Part shown: piece after piece, positions 37,156 through 48,222 of the stretch
How positions within the stretch are numbered: the stretch's first letter is position 1
Layout of the letters: every line of letters starts with the position of its first letter
Source of the DNA: Noviluteimonas lactosilytica
Lineage (GTDB): Bacteria; Pseudomonadota; Gammaproteobacteria; Xanthomonadales; Xanthomonadaceae
DNA length: 64,000 nt
Assembly (NCBI RefSeq): GCF_020866925.1
Contig: NZ_JAJGAK010000003.1
Location: 186,001-250,000, forward strand
Direction: 5' to 3'
Position numbers and translations under genes: made by a program
The notes under the pieces: model-generated
Databases searched by the model: none
What the model was told of the DNA's origin: nothing
Seen by the model: the letters and a program-made list of their open reading frames with translations, nothing else

Positions 37156-37190
37156 AGGGATCTCTCCGCAGTCCCGCAGTCAGCACGCCC

Positions 37191-38573
<1,383 letters not shown>

Positions 38574-38583
38574 TGTAACGACG

Positions 38584-38688
38584 GGGAAACGGGAAACTCG
38601 GGAACCGGGAAATCGGCCTTCACTTCGGCCGACGGACCCGTCGGCCGAAGTGGCCTGTCCCTCCCGTTTCCCGTGTTTCCCGTTTCCC
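38584..38688. repeat. Compound hairpin: 14-bp palindrome flanked by GGGAAAC/GTTTCCC arrays
   Basis: A perfect 14-bp inverted repeat CACTTCGGCCGACG (38621-38634 and 38639-38652, four-base loop) sits between four GGGAA(A)C-type units on the left (38584-38612) and three GTTTCCC units on the right (38666-38688). The whole folds into one long hairpin occupying the sdaA-GGDEF intergenic space. It may terminate sdaA transcription or be a mobile REP-type element. Confidence 0.75.
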
Positions 38689-38708
38689 GCTTTCCACCGC
38701 TTTGGCCC

Positions 38709-38714
38709 TACACT
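38709..38714 (+). promoter_or_regulatory. -10-like element with leaderless spacing before the GGDEF-EAL gene
   Basis: TACACT, six bases, ATG at 38721. No Shine-Dalgarno precedes the start. Confidence 0.4.
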
Positions 38715-38720
38715 CGCCCC

Positions 38721-40925
38721 ATGGCAGACGCCCTGGGGACGCTTCGCCGATTCCTGCTGCTGACCGGTCTCTATTACGCCGGCGCGGTCATGGCGTCGCT
38801 GTACCTGCGCACCCCCGAAGACATCACGCTGTTCTGGCCGAGCGCCGGCATCGGGTTCGCCCTCGTCGTCAGCTGGGGCAAGCGCTGGGCGGTGGTCGTG
38901 CCCTTCGCGGTCATCGCGCTGCATCTCACGGTCCTTCCGGTCCCCGAGACCTTCCTGCCCTATTCGATCGCGAGCAACACGATCGCGGCGCTCGTCGCCG
39001 GTTGGTACGCCGAACGCGCGCGACGCGGCGACGGCCTGCACCTGCGCACCGCGGACGGATTGATGTTGCTGCGCGGCGGCCTGCTGCTCGCCGCGACCAG
39101 CGCGACCATCGGCACCGCGGGCCTGCTGCACGCGGGCATCGTCGATCCCTCCCACACGTTGCGCGCCTGGGTGTTGTGGGCGATGGGCGACGCACTCGGC
39201 ATCACGACATTCACGCCGGCCTTCTCGGTGCTGCTCGCCGACGGCGGATTGCGTGAAGGCCTGTGGCGCGATCGCGTCGGTCGCCGCGAACAGGTCGCGT
39301 GGGGCCTCGGCCTGATCCTCTCGCTCGCGGGCATCGTCACCGCGGGCAACAGCGGCAACCTCTACGCGCTCGGCCTCGTGAGCCTGCCGCTCGCGCTGCT
39401 GTTGTGGGCCGCGGTGCGGTTCTCGCCGCTGACCACGATGGTGGGCACGATCCTCGTCGTCACCTTCATCAGCCTGCTCACCGGGCTCGGGCTCGGCGGC
39501 TTCACCCGTCCGCTGACGCTGCTCGATTCGTCGGTGCTGATGCTGCTGCTGATCCTGATCTCCGTGATCCCGGTCCTGCTCGCGATCGCGACGTACGAAC
39601 AACGCCACACCGCGATCGCGCTGTACACGCGCGCCACGCGCGATCCGCTCACCGGCTTGCTCAACCGCAGCACGTTCGAGGAGCGCGCGCGCGAAAAGCT
39701 CGCGGGCGATGCGCATCGCGACCTGAGCCTGCTGTACCTGGACCTCGACCACTTCAAGCTCGTCAACGATTCGGCGAGCCACGTCGCGGGCGACGACATG
39801 ATCCGCACGGTGGGCGGGCTCGTGTCCGCGGAGTTCGGCGACGACGCGCTCGTCGCGCGCACCGGCGGCGACGAATTCGCGGTGCTCGTGCCGGTGACCG
39901 AATCGGCTGCGATCACCTGCGGGCGTCGCCTGCTCGCTTCGATCGACGGCCTGCGCATCGCGTGGCAGGACCAGATGCTCACCGCCGCGGCGAGCATCGG
40001 CATCGCGCACAGCCGCGCGCCGCACGGCGACTTCGACACGTTGCTCTCGCACGCCGACGCCGCGTGTTTCGCGGCGAAGGAATACGGCGGCAACCGCCTG
40101 GTCGCGGCCTCGCGCGAAGGCGACGAACTGAAGGTGCGCACCGCGTCGATGCGGTCGGCGCTGCAGGTGCGCGAAGCGCTCGACCAGCGTCGCTTCACGC
40201 TGTACTGCCAGCCCATCGTGCCGCTGGATCCGCTGGCGACGACGAAGCGCAACTTCGAGATCCTGCTGCGCTGGACCGATGCCGACGGCGCGCCGCGCGC
40301 ACCGGCGGAACTGATCGCCGCCGCCGAACGCTATCGCCTCGGGCCGCGCCTGGATCGCTACGTGGTCGATGCGGTGCTGCACTGGCTCGAAACGCATCCC
40401 GAGTACGCGGACACCATCCACCACTGCGGCATCAACCTCGGCGGCGGCACGCTCGTGGACGAAGAATTCAGCGATTACTTCGCCGCACGCCTGCGCCGCA
40501 GCAGCGTACCCGCCGAACGCCTGTGCCTGGAAATCACCGAAACGAACGTCGTGCGCGATCGCACGCGCGCGCAGCGGTTCATCAAGCGCATGCGCGACCT
40601 CGGTTGCCGCTTCGCGCTGGACGACTTCGGCACCGGCTTCTGTTCGTTCGGCTACCTGCAGCACCTCGACGTCGACTATTTGAAGATCGACGGCAGCTTC
40701 GTGCGCGACCTCGGCAACTCGGAACTGGCGGAAGCGGTCGTGCGTTCGATCACGGAGATCGCGCACGTGCTCGACAAGCGCACCGTCGCCGAGCAGGCCG
40801 AAACCCGCGCGCAGCTCGACAGCCTGCGCGCGATGGGCGTGGATTACGCGCAGGGTTACGCGATCAGCCGGCCCCAGCCGATCGATGCGTTCTTCGAGGA
40901 CGTCGCGACGCTGCGGATCGCCTGA
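38721..40925 (+). CDS. MASE1-GGDEF-EAL cyclic-di-GMP signalling protein
   Basis: 734-aa membrane protein. An N-terminal MASE1-like sensor with about eight helices (residues 10-300, landmark LFWPSAGIGFA) is followed by a GGDEF domain (about 310-470) with the active motif TGGDEF, and an EAL domain (about 490-730). The EAL signature reads EIL. The metal-binding residues appear intact (NLGGGTL, LEITET, LDDFGTG, LKIDGSF, AEQAET, YAQGY), so both cyclase and phosphodiesterase activity are possible. No RxxD inhibitory site is evident before GGDEF. Its last 70 bases overlap hom tail to tail. Confidence 0.93.
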   Translation: MADALGTLRRFLLLTGLYYAGAVMASLYLRTPEDITLFWPSAGIGFALVVSWGKRWAVVVPFAVIALHLTVLPVPETFLPYSIASNTIAALVAGWYAERARRGDGLHLRTADGLMLLRGGLLLAATSATIGTAGLLHAGIVDPSHTLRAWVLWAMGDALGITTFTPAFSVLLADGGLREGLWRDRVGRREQVAWGLGLILSLAGIVTAGNSGNLYALGLVSLPLALLLWAAVRFSPLTTMVGTILVVTFISLLTGLGLGGFTRPLTLLDSSVLMLLLILISVIPVLLAIATYEQRHTAIALYTRATRDPLTGLLNRSTFEERAREKLAGDAHRDLSLLYLDLDHFKLVNDSASHVAGDDMIRTVGGLVSAEFGDDALVARTGGDEFAVLVPVTESAAITCGRRLLASIDGLRIAWQDQMLTAAASIGIAHSRAPHGDFDTLLSHADAACFAAKEYGGNRLVAASREGDELKVRTASMRSALQVREALDQRRFTLYCQPIVPLDPLATTKRNFEILLRWTDADGAPRAPAELIAAAERYRLGPRLDRYVVDAVLHWLETHPEYADTIHHCGINLGGGTLVDEEFSDYFAARLRRSSVPAERLCLEITETNVVRDRTRAQRFIKRMRDLGCRFALDDFGTGFCSFGYLQHLDVDYLKIDGSFVRDLGNSELAEAVVRSITEIAHVLDKRTVAEQAETRAQLDSLRAMGVDYAQGYAISRPQPIDAFFEDVATLRIA

Positions 40926-41887
40926 GCGCCACGCAGCGCGTCGCGGATCGCCAGCACGTCGTCGAGCATCGCGGCCGCGGTGACGTCGGCGCCCGCGCCC
41001 GGGCCCTGGATGACGAGCGGCTGCCCGGCGTAGCGCGCGGAGCGGATCGCGACGCGGTTGTCGGTGCCCCCGCCTGCCGCGAGCGGATGGCCGGCCACGA
41101 GTGTTTCGAGGCCGACGCGTGCGACGCCGTCGTGCCAGCGCGCGACGAAATGCAGGCGGGCGCCGGTTTCGCGCGCGGCATCGAGGAGCGACTGCATCGG
41201 CGCATCGAGTGTCGCGAGCTGTTCGTCGATCGCATCCAGGTCGGCAGCCGCGAGTGCATCGGGCACCAGCGATTCGACCTGCACGGTGTCGGCCTCGAGC
41301 GCGACGCCCGCGGCACGCGCGAGGATCAGCAACTTGCGCCGCACGTCTTCGCCGGACAGGTCGATGCGCGGATCCGGTTCGGTGTAGCCGGCGGCGCGCG
41401 CTTCGCGCACGAGCGTCGAGAACGGCACGCGACCGTCGAAGTGCGCGAACAGCCACGCGAGCGAACCGGACAACACGCCCGCCACGCCGTGGATCGCATC
41501 GCCGCCCGCCCGCAGCGCGCGCAGGCTGCGCAGCAACGGCAGGCCCGCGCCGACGGTCGCGGCGTCGCCGTAGCGTGCGCCGCTGGCGATGCACGCCTGT
41601 TCGATCGCATCGGCGCGCGCGAGCGAGGCGCCGCGTCCGAGCTTGTTCGCCGTCACCACGTGCACGCCGCGCGCGAGCCACTCGGCGTGGCGCGCCGCGA
41701 CGGTGTCGCTCGCGGTTGCGTCGAGGACGATCTGCGCCGCGTCCGCATCGAGGTCGCTCCATTCGTGGCGCGAGTTCTCCACGTGCACGACGACAAGCGA
41801 CGCGTCGGCGAAGCGTTCGAGCCGCGCGAGCACCGCGCGACCCACCTGCCCCGTGCCGTACAGCGCGATGGGCAGCGGCGCGCTCAC
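40856..41887 (-). CDS. hom: Homoserine dehydrogenase, short form without ACT domain
   Basis: Reduces aspartate semialdehyde to homoserine. 343 aa: N-terminal Rossmann motif LYGTGQVGRAVLARL, VTANKLGRGASLARAD, and the catalytic-domain sequence GVLSGSLAWLF plus YTEPDPRIDLSGEDVRRKLLILAR. The ACT regulatory domain of ordinary Hom proteins is missing, so it resembles the dehydrogenase half of ThrA. GTG at 41887 overlaps the metB stop (GTGA). Third gene of metX-metB-hom behind a SAM riboswitch. The 3' end overlaps the GGDEF-EAL gene by 70 bases. Confidence 0.92.
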   Translation of the reverse strand: MSAPLPIALYGTGQVGRAVLARLERFADASLVVVHVENSRHEWSDLDADAAQIVLDATASDTVAARHAEWLARGVHVVTANKLGRGASLARADAIEQACIASGARYGDAATVGAGLPLLRSLRALRAGGDAIHGVAGVLSGSLAWLFAHFDGRVPFSTLVREARAAGYTEPDPRIDLSGEDVRRKLLILARAAGVALEADTVQVESLVPDALAAADLDAIDEQLATLDAPMQSLLDAARETGARLHFVARWHDGVARVGLETLVAGHPLAAGGGTDNRVAIRSARYAGQPLVIQGPGAGADVTAAAMLDDVLAIRDALRGAQAIRSVATSSKNASIGWGRLIA

Positions 41888-43107
41888 GTCGCGACCTCGC
41901 GGCGCGCTTCGCGCACCACCGCGTGCGCGCGTTCGAGCGCATCGCTGATGTCGGCGAGGAGGTCGTCCGCGTGTTCGATGCCCACCGACAGGCGCAGCAG
42001 GCCATCGCCGATGCCGGCGTTCGCGCGCGCTTCGGCCGACATCGCCGCATGCGTCATCGTGGCCGGATGCGCGACGAGGCTTTCGACGCCGCCGAGCGAT
42101 TCGGCCAGCGTGAAGCAGCGCAGGCCGTCGAGGAACGCACGCACCGCATCGACGCCGCCATCGAGTTCGAGCGACAGCATCGCGCCGAACCCCGACTGCT
42201 GCCGCTTCGCGAGCGCATGGCCCGGATGGCGCGACAGGCCCGGATAGTGCACGGCGCGTACCGCCGGGTGATCGTCGAGCAATGCGGCGATCGCCTGCGC
42301 ATTCTCCTGGTGCACGCGCAGGCGCGCGCCCAGCGTGCGCAGCCCGCGCAGAGTGAGGAAGCTGTCGAACGGCGCACCGGTCAAACCGAGCGCGTTGGCC
42401 CACCACGTCAGTTGCTGGTGGTCTTCCTGCGAACGCGCGACCACCGCGCCGCCGACGACGTCGCTGTGTCCGTTGATGTACTTCGTCGTCGAATGCACGA
42501 CGACATCCGCGCCGAACGCGATCGGTTGCTGCAGCGCGGGCGACAGGAACGTGTTGTCGACCACCGCGCGCGCGCCGGCGCCGTGCGCGGCGTCGATCGC
42601 GAAGCGCAGGTCGGTGATGCGCAGCAGCGGATTGGAGGGCGTTTCGATCCACACCAGCGCCGGCTTGCGATCCAGTGCGGCGGTCAGCGCACGCGGGTCG
42701 GAGAGATCGGCGAGCACGAGTTCGAAGTGGCCCTTGCGTGCGAGCGCGTCGAACAGGCGCCAGCTGCCGCCGTATGCGTCATGCGTCGCGACGAGCACGT
42801 CGCCGGGGCGCAGGAACGCATGCAACACGAGCGTGATCGCGGCCATGCCGGTCGAAGTGACGACGCCGCCCGCCCCGCCTTCGAGCTCGGCGAGCGCGTC
42901 GGCGAGCAGGTCGCGCGTCGGATTGCCGCTGCGCGTGTAGTCGTAGCGACGCTTGTCGTCGAAGCCGGCGAAGCTGAAGTTCGACGACAGCACGAGCGGC
43001 GGCACGACCGCACCGAAGGCCTCGTCGCGATCGATGCCCGCGCGCACTGCCGCGGTGCTCGGATGCAGGGTGTGCAGATTCTGCCCGTCCGGAGGCAACG
43101 CGCTCAT
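41884..43107 (-). CDS. metB: Cystathionine gamma-synthase (PLP-dependent)
   Basis: Joins an O-acylhomoserine with cysteine to give cystathionine; some members also act as sulfhydrylases. 407 aa, Cys/Met metabolism PLP family. YTRSGNPTRDLLADALAELE, IETPSNPLLRITDL, the PLP-lysine region VVHSTTKYINGHSDVVGG, and SLGGVESLVAHPATMTHA are present. ATG at 43107 overlaps the metX stop (ATGA), preferred to a GTG at 43113. Middle gene of metX-metB-hom. Confidence 0.94.
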   Translation of the reverse strand: MSALPPDGQNLHTLHPSTAAVRAGIDRDEAFGAVVPPLVLSSNFSFAGFDDKRRYDYTRSGNPTRDLLADALAELEGGAGGVVTSTGMAAITLVLHAFLRPGDVLVATHDAYGGSWRLFDALARKGHFELVLADLSDPRALTAALDRKPALVWIETPSNPLLRITDLRFAIDAAHGAGARAVVDNTFLSPALQQPIAFGADVVVHSTTKYINGHSDVVGGAVVARSQEDHQQLTWWANALGLTGAPFDSFLTLRGLRTLGARLRVHQENAQAIAALLDDHPAVRAVHYPGLSRHPGHALAKRQQSGFGAMLSLELDGGVDAVRAFLDGLRCFTLAESLGGVESLVAHPATMTHAAMSAEARANAGIGDGLLRLSVGIEHADDLLADISDALERAHAVVREARREVAT

Positions 43108-44144
43108 GCGCACACCTCCCGCTTTCCATCGAGCGCACCGACATCGAGCGCACGCGCGAGCACCTGCGCGATCGCGTCAGGCTCCTTGAGGAACCCGTCG
43201 TGCCCGTACTGCGAATGCAACACCTGCAGGCGCACCGGCGCGGCGATGCCGGCGGCGAGCGTACGGATGTCGTCGGGCGGGACCAGCTGGTCCTCGGCGA
43301 AGGCGACGAGCGTCGTCGGAATGCGCACCGCCGGGGGAGGGATGGCGTGCAGATCGATCGACTCCGACAGGCGCACGAACGCCGTCGCCGAGGTGCGGTT
43401 TGCCCAGGACGCGCCGCGTTCGGCGAGCCAGGCTTCGGAGGCGCAGCGTGCGCTGCCGCCGTCCAGGATGGGGGTGGCGTCGAAGCGCGCGCCGAATTCC
43501 TCCGGCGTGCGGTAGCTCAGCATCGCGATCTGGCGCGCGATCGACAGGCCCTGCGCTTCGTCGCACTGCAACTGGCCGAGCGCAACGACGCTGCGCTGCA
43601 GCGCGCGCCATGCGCTCGCGAAAGGATGCGGGCGATGCGCGCCGGCGATGGCGACGAGCTTTTGCACGCGCGAGGGATGCGCGACCGCGAACGCGAGGCC
43701 GACCATCGCGCCGTACGAGCAGCCGACGATCGCGTCGAGCGCATCGATATCGAGCGCGTCGAGCACCGCCGCGAGCGCCGCGGCCTGGTCGGCGGTGTCG
43801 ATCGGCACGTCGAGCGCACCGTCGCTGCCGAGCCAGTCGATCGACAACACGCGGTGCGTCGCGAGCCAGCGTGCATCGGCCTGTGCGTCCCACCAGCCGC
43901 GTTCGCAGAACGCATCGCTCGCGGCGACGTGGCGATGCGCGGAGATGCCGCCGAGCACGGCGACGATGGGCAGGTGCGCGGCGCCGCGCACTTCCCAGCG
44001 CACGACGACGCGCTGCACGCCGGCATGGCGGAACGCGAGGGTCAGCGGGAACTCGCCGCGACACGCATCGGGCGTGTCGCCCGCGGCATCGACGTGGCGA
44101 ACGGAAGGGAGAACTTCGAAGGATCGGGCAGCGGCGGCGGGCAT
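43104..44144 (-). CDS. metX: Homoserine (or serine) O-acyltransferase, MetX family
   Basis: Alpha/beta-hydrolase acyltransferase activating homoserine for methionine synthesis. 346 aa. Oxyanion-region VLGGISAHRHV, nucleophile Ser in GCSYGAMVG (about 140), and catalytic Asp/His in AEDQLVPPDD and SQYGHDGFL are visible. ATG at 44144 was chosen because GGAG lies six bases upstream; the ATG at 44156 contains that site. Xanthomonad MetX-like enzymes have been shown to be succinyltransferases, some specific for serine, so acyl donor and acceptor are uncertain. Downstream of a SAM-I riboswitch. Confidence 0.93.
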   Translation of the reverse strand: MPAAAARSFEVLPSVRHVDAAGDTPDACRGEFPLTLAFRHAGVQRVVVRWEVRGAAHLPIVAVLGGISAHRHVAASDAFCERGWWDAQADARWLATHRVLSIDWLGSDGALDVPIDTADQAAALAAVLDALDIDALDAIVGCSYGAMVGLAFAVAHPSRVQKLVAIAGAHRPHPFASAWRALQRSVVALGQLQCDEAQGLSIARQIAMLSYRTPEEFGARFDATPILDGGSARCASEAWLAERGASWANRTSATAFVRLSESIDLHAIPPPAVRIPTTLVAFAEDQLVPPDDIRTLAAGIAAPVRLQVLHSQYGHDGFLKEPDAIAQVLARALDVGALDGKREVCA

Positions 44145-44237
44145 CTCGCACTCCATGGTCGGTGGGCCGCCATCGAGCGCGCTGCGGGGGTTTCGTCAGA
44201 TGCGAATCGAGCGCCGCGCAACGTCGCGCGGAATTCG

Positions 44238-44355
44238 ATCCATCTGCCGGTGGGCACGGGGCCCCCGCAGGATTTGGCACCAATCGCCATCGCTTGCGCG
44301 ATGTCGCGGTTGCCCCGGCGTCTGCGGGCCTGTCCCTCAGCCGGTCTCGATGGAT
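44238..44355 (-). promoter_or_regulatory. SAM-I (S-box) riboswitch controlling metX-metB-hom
   Basis: On the minus strand the conserved S-box core is unmistakable: GAGGGACAGGCCC, GCCGGGGCAACC, and GGTGCCAAATCCTGC in order. P1 is formed by ATCCATC...CCGG (44341-44355) and CCGG...GATGGAT (44238-44250). It begins at the predicted transcription start, and metX starts 93 bases downstream. Binding S-adenosylmethionine should lower expression of the methionine operon. The expression platform (44145-44237) has no obvious U-rich terminator. Confidence 0.94.
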
Positions 44356-44361
44356 GGCCGC

Positions 44362-44390
44362 AGGATGCCGCCGACCCGGCGGCTTGTCAA
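44362..44390 (-). promoter_or_regulatory. Sigma-70-type promoter of the met operon
   Basis: Minus-strand TTGACA (44385-44390) is a perfect -35, with a 17-base spacer and CATCCT as -10 (44362-44367). The start point would fall at about 44355, exactly where riboswitch stem P1 begins, which supports the call. Confidence 0.65.
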
Positions 44391-44482
44391 TCGCTTTATC
44401 CGGATGAAGCGATTCGTTGTTGGGTGGGCGCGGTCCGCCCCCCATGTGCGCGGGTCGTGAGCACTCCGCATTCACGCTCGCG

Positions 44483-44488
44483 CATACT
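44483..44488 (+). promoter_or_regulatory. -10-like element with near-leaderless spacing before propeller lipoprotein
   Basis: CATACT, seven bases (TGGCGCC), ATG at 44496. The same TGGCGCC-ATG context occurs before ptsM. Confidence 0.35.
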
Positions 44489-44495
44489 TGGCGCC

Positions 44496-45608
44496 ATGCC
44501 ATCCCACATCCGATTCCTCCCCCTGCTCCTGGGTTCGCTGCTGGCCGCTTCGTGCGCCACCGCGCCCGCCCCCGAAACCCCCGCTCCTTCCGCACCCGCA
44601 CAGGCCTCCGCGCCTGAACCGGTGACCGTGGCCGAGCGATACATCACCGTGGAAACGCCCGCCGAAGAGCTCGATTCGCTCGCCACCTGGCTCGCCGACG
44701 ACGGCATGACGTGGCTGATCGCGACGGGCAAGTCGTCGCATCGCCTCACCGTCTACGACGCCGAGGACGGCACGCGCCTGCGCGAATTCGGCGGCGAAGG
44801 CAGCGGCCCCGGCCAGTTCAATCGCCCCAACGGCATCGCGGTGTACGGCGACCACCTGTTCGTCGTCGAGCGCGACAACCATCGCGTGCAGGTGCTCAAG
44901 CTCCCCGACTTCCAGTTCGTCGGCACGTTCGGCGAGGAACAACTGCGCAGCCCCTACGGTCTGTGGGTCAACGAAACCGAACCGGGCGAACTCGAGGTCT
45001 ACGTGACCGACAGTTTCATGTACGGCAAGCAGTTCGACGAAGTGCCGCCGCTCGACGAGTTGAGCCAGCGCGTGCGTCGTTATCGCGTGCAGTTCGACCA
45101 GGCCGGCCAGCTCCGCGCCAACTATGGCGGTGCGTTCGGCGACACGAAGGCCGACAGCGCGCTGCGCATGGTCGAATCGATCGCCGGCGACCGCGCGAAC
45201 GACCGCCTGCTGATCGCCGACGAAGACCGTCGCCACGAATCGACGCTGCGCGAATACAGTTTCTCCGGCCAGTACACCGGCCGCAGCCTGCCGCAGGACA
45301 GCTTCGGCGCCGAGGCCGAGGGCGTGGTGCTGTGGACCTGCCCCGACGGCGGCGGTTACTGGATCGCGGTCGACCAGCTCGCGCCGCTGACGTTGTTCCA
45401 CCTGTTCGATCGCGTGACGCTCGAACCGCGCGGCACGTTCCGCGGCAGCACCACCGCGCACACCGACGGCGTCGCGTTGCATGCCGCGTCGATGCCGCAC
45501 TTCCCGGGCGGCGCGCTATTTGCGGTGCACGACGACAAGGCGGTGGCGGCGTTCGACCTGCGCGACGTCGCGAATGCGTTGAACCTGTCGAAGGATTGCG
45601 TCGACTGA
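44496..45608 (+). CDS. Beta-propeller lipoprotein, phytase/NHL-like
   Basis: 370-aa predicted lipoprotein; the lipobox is LLAASC with Cys at about residue 20, then a Pro/Ala-rich linker. The body resembles six-bladed phytase/NHL propellers: LDSLATWLADDGMTWLIATGKSSHRL, FGGEGSGPGQFNRPNGIAVYGDHLFVVERDNHRVQVL, and GAEAEGVVLWTCPDGGGYWIAVDQ. These match the annotation of phytase-like proteins in xanthomonads, but calcium and phosphate ligands cannot be verified by eye. Divergent from the met operon; an M23 peptidase follows by two bases. Confidence 0.78.
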   Translation: MPSHIRFLPLLLGSLLAASCATAPAPETPAPSAPAQASAPEPVTVAERYITVETPAEELDSLATWLADDGMTWLIATGKSSHRLTVYDAEDGTRLREFGGEGSGPGQFNRPNGIAVYGDHLFVVERDNHRVQVLKLPDFQFVGTFGEEQLRSPYGLWVNETEPGELEVYVTDSFMYGKQFDEVPPLDELSQRVRRYRVQFDQAGQLRANYGGAFGDTKADSALRMVESIAGDRANDRLLIADEDRRHESTLREYSFSGQYTGRSLPQDSFGAEAEGVVLWTCPDGGGYWIAVDQLAPLTLFHLFDRVTLEPRGTFRGSTTAHTDGVALHAASMPHFPGGALFAVHDDKAVAAFDLRDVANALNLSKDCVD

Positions 45609-45610
45609 CT

Positions 45611-46516
45611 ATGCGCGCTCACGTGCGATGGCTGGCGGTGGCTTGCGTGGCGCTCGCATGCGTCGCAATGGGCGCGCACGCGGGCAAGGTGTATCGGTGG
45701 GTCGACAAGAACGGCGTCGTGCACTACGGCGACCGTCCGCCGCCCGATGCGAAGCTCGAAGGCCAGCAGGTCCGCGTGATTCCCGTGCGCGCCGAGCCCG
45801 GCGCGATGGCGCGCCTGCGCCTGGAACGCGAGGAAGGCATGTCGCTCGCCTTCGCCGACAACGCGATCGCCGGCCCGGTCGAAGTGCTGCTGAAGTTCAC
45901 CAAGTCGGTCAACACGCGCGGCGAACCCGAACTTCCCGCACGCGCCACCGTGCCGGCCAACGGGTCGGTACTGCTCGCGCGCCTGATGCCGGTTCGCGCG
46001 GGCGCCGGCGAGTTCGGCCTGGCGATGGAAGTGGTGCCCGGCGATCCGCGCGCGACGCCGGACGACATCGTGTACGGCCTGCCGATCCCGCGCGAGAAGC
46101 TGCGCGTCGAACAGGGCTTCAACGGCCGCTTCAGCCACACCGACACGCAGAACCAGTACGCGATCGATTTCCGCGCCGCGCAGGGCACGCCGGTGTTGGC
46201 CGCGCGCGCGGGCACGGTGATGCAGGTCGAGTCCGACTTCGACAAGGCCGGCCTGGACCTGGAGAAATACGGTGGCCGCGCCAACTACGTGCGCGTCCTC
46301 CACGACGACGGCACGATGGCCCTGTACGCGCACCTGCGCGAGGAAGGCGTGCTGGTCCGCGTCGGCCAGCGCGTGCGCACCGGGCAGCGCATCGGCCTGT
46401 CGGGCAACACCGGCTTCACCAGCGGGCCGCACCTGCATTTCGCGGTGCAGGTGAACCGGGGCATGAAGCTGGTCTCGATCCCCTTCCGCATGACGGGCGT
46501 GACGGATCGGCCCTGA
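45611..46516 (+). CDS. DUF4124/M23 family metallopeptidase, exported
   Basis: 301 aa: signal peptide ending GAHAGKV, a DUF4124-type N-terminal segment (YRWVDKNGVVHYGDRPP), a middle beta-domain, and an M23 LytM domain. Zinc ligands and catalytic residues are present as GRFSHTDTQNQYAIDF (H...D) and GPHLHFAVQVNRG (HxH). Likely a peptidoglycan endopeptidase in the periplasm. Two bases after the propeller lipoprotein, so probably co-transcribed. Confidence 0.9.
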   Translation: MRAHVRWLAVACVALACVAMGAHAGKVYRWVDKNGVVHYGDRPPPDAKLEGQQVRVIPVRAEPGAMARLRLEREEGMSLAFADNAIAGPVEVLLKFTKSVNTRGEPELPARATVPANGSVLLARLMPVRAGAGEFGLAMEVVPGDPRATPDDIVYGLPIPREKLRVEQGFNGRFSHTDTQNQYAIDFRAAQGTPVLAARAGTVMQVESDFDKAGLDLEKYGGRANYVRVLHDDGTMALYAHLREEGVLVRVGQRVRTGQRIGLSGNTGFTSGPHLHFAVQVNRGMKLVSIPFRMTGVTDRP

Positions 46517-46592
46517 CCCGCCCGGTCCCGGCGTCCCGGGTTAAAATCGCCGCCTTTCCGACTCCCCCCGTGCGCGTTCGCGCACCGTCGCC

Positions 46593-48197
<1,605 letters not shown>

Positions 48198-48222
48198 AGC
48201 AAAAGCTCCAGTCGATGAGGGG

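Noticed and set aside
38584-38688. CRISPR-like array from the GGGAAAC repeats
   Set aside because: Units are 7 bp without spacers of regular length, and no cas genes are present.
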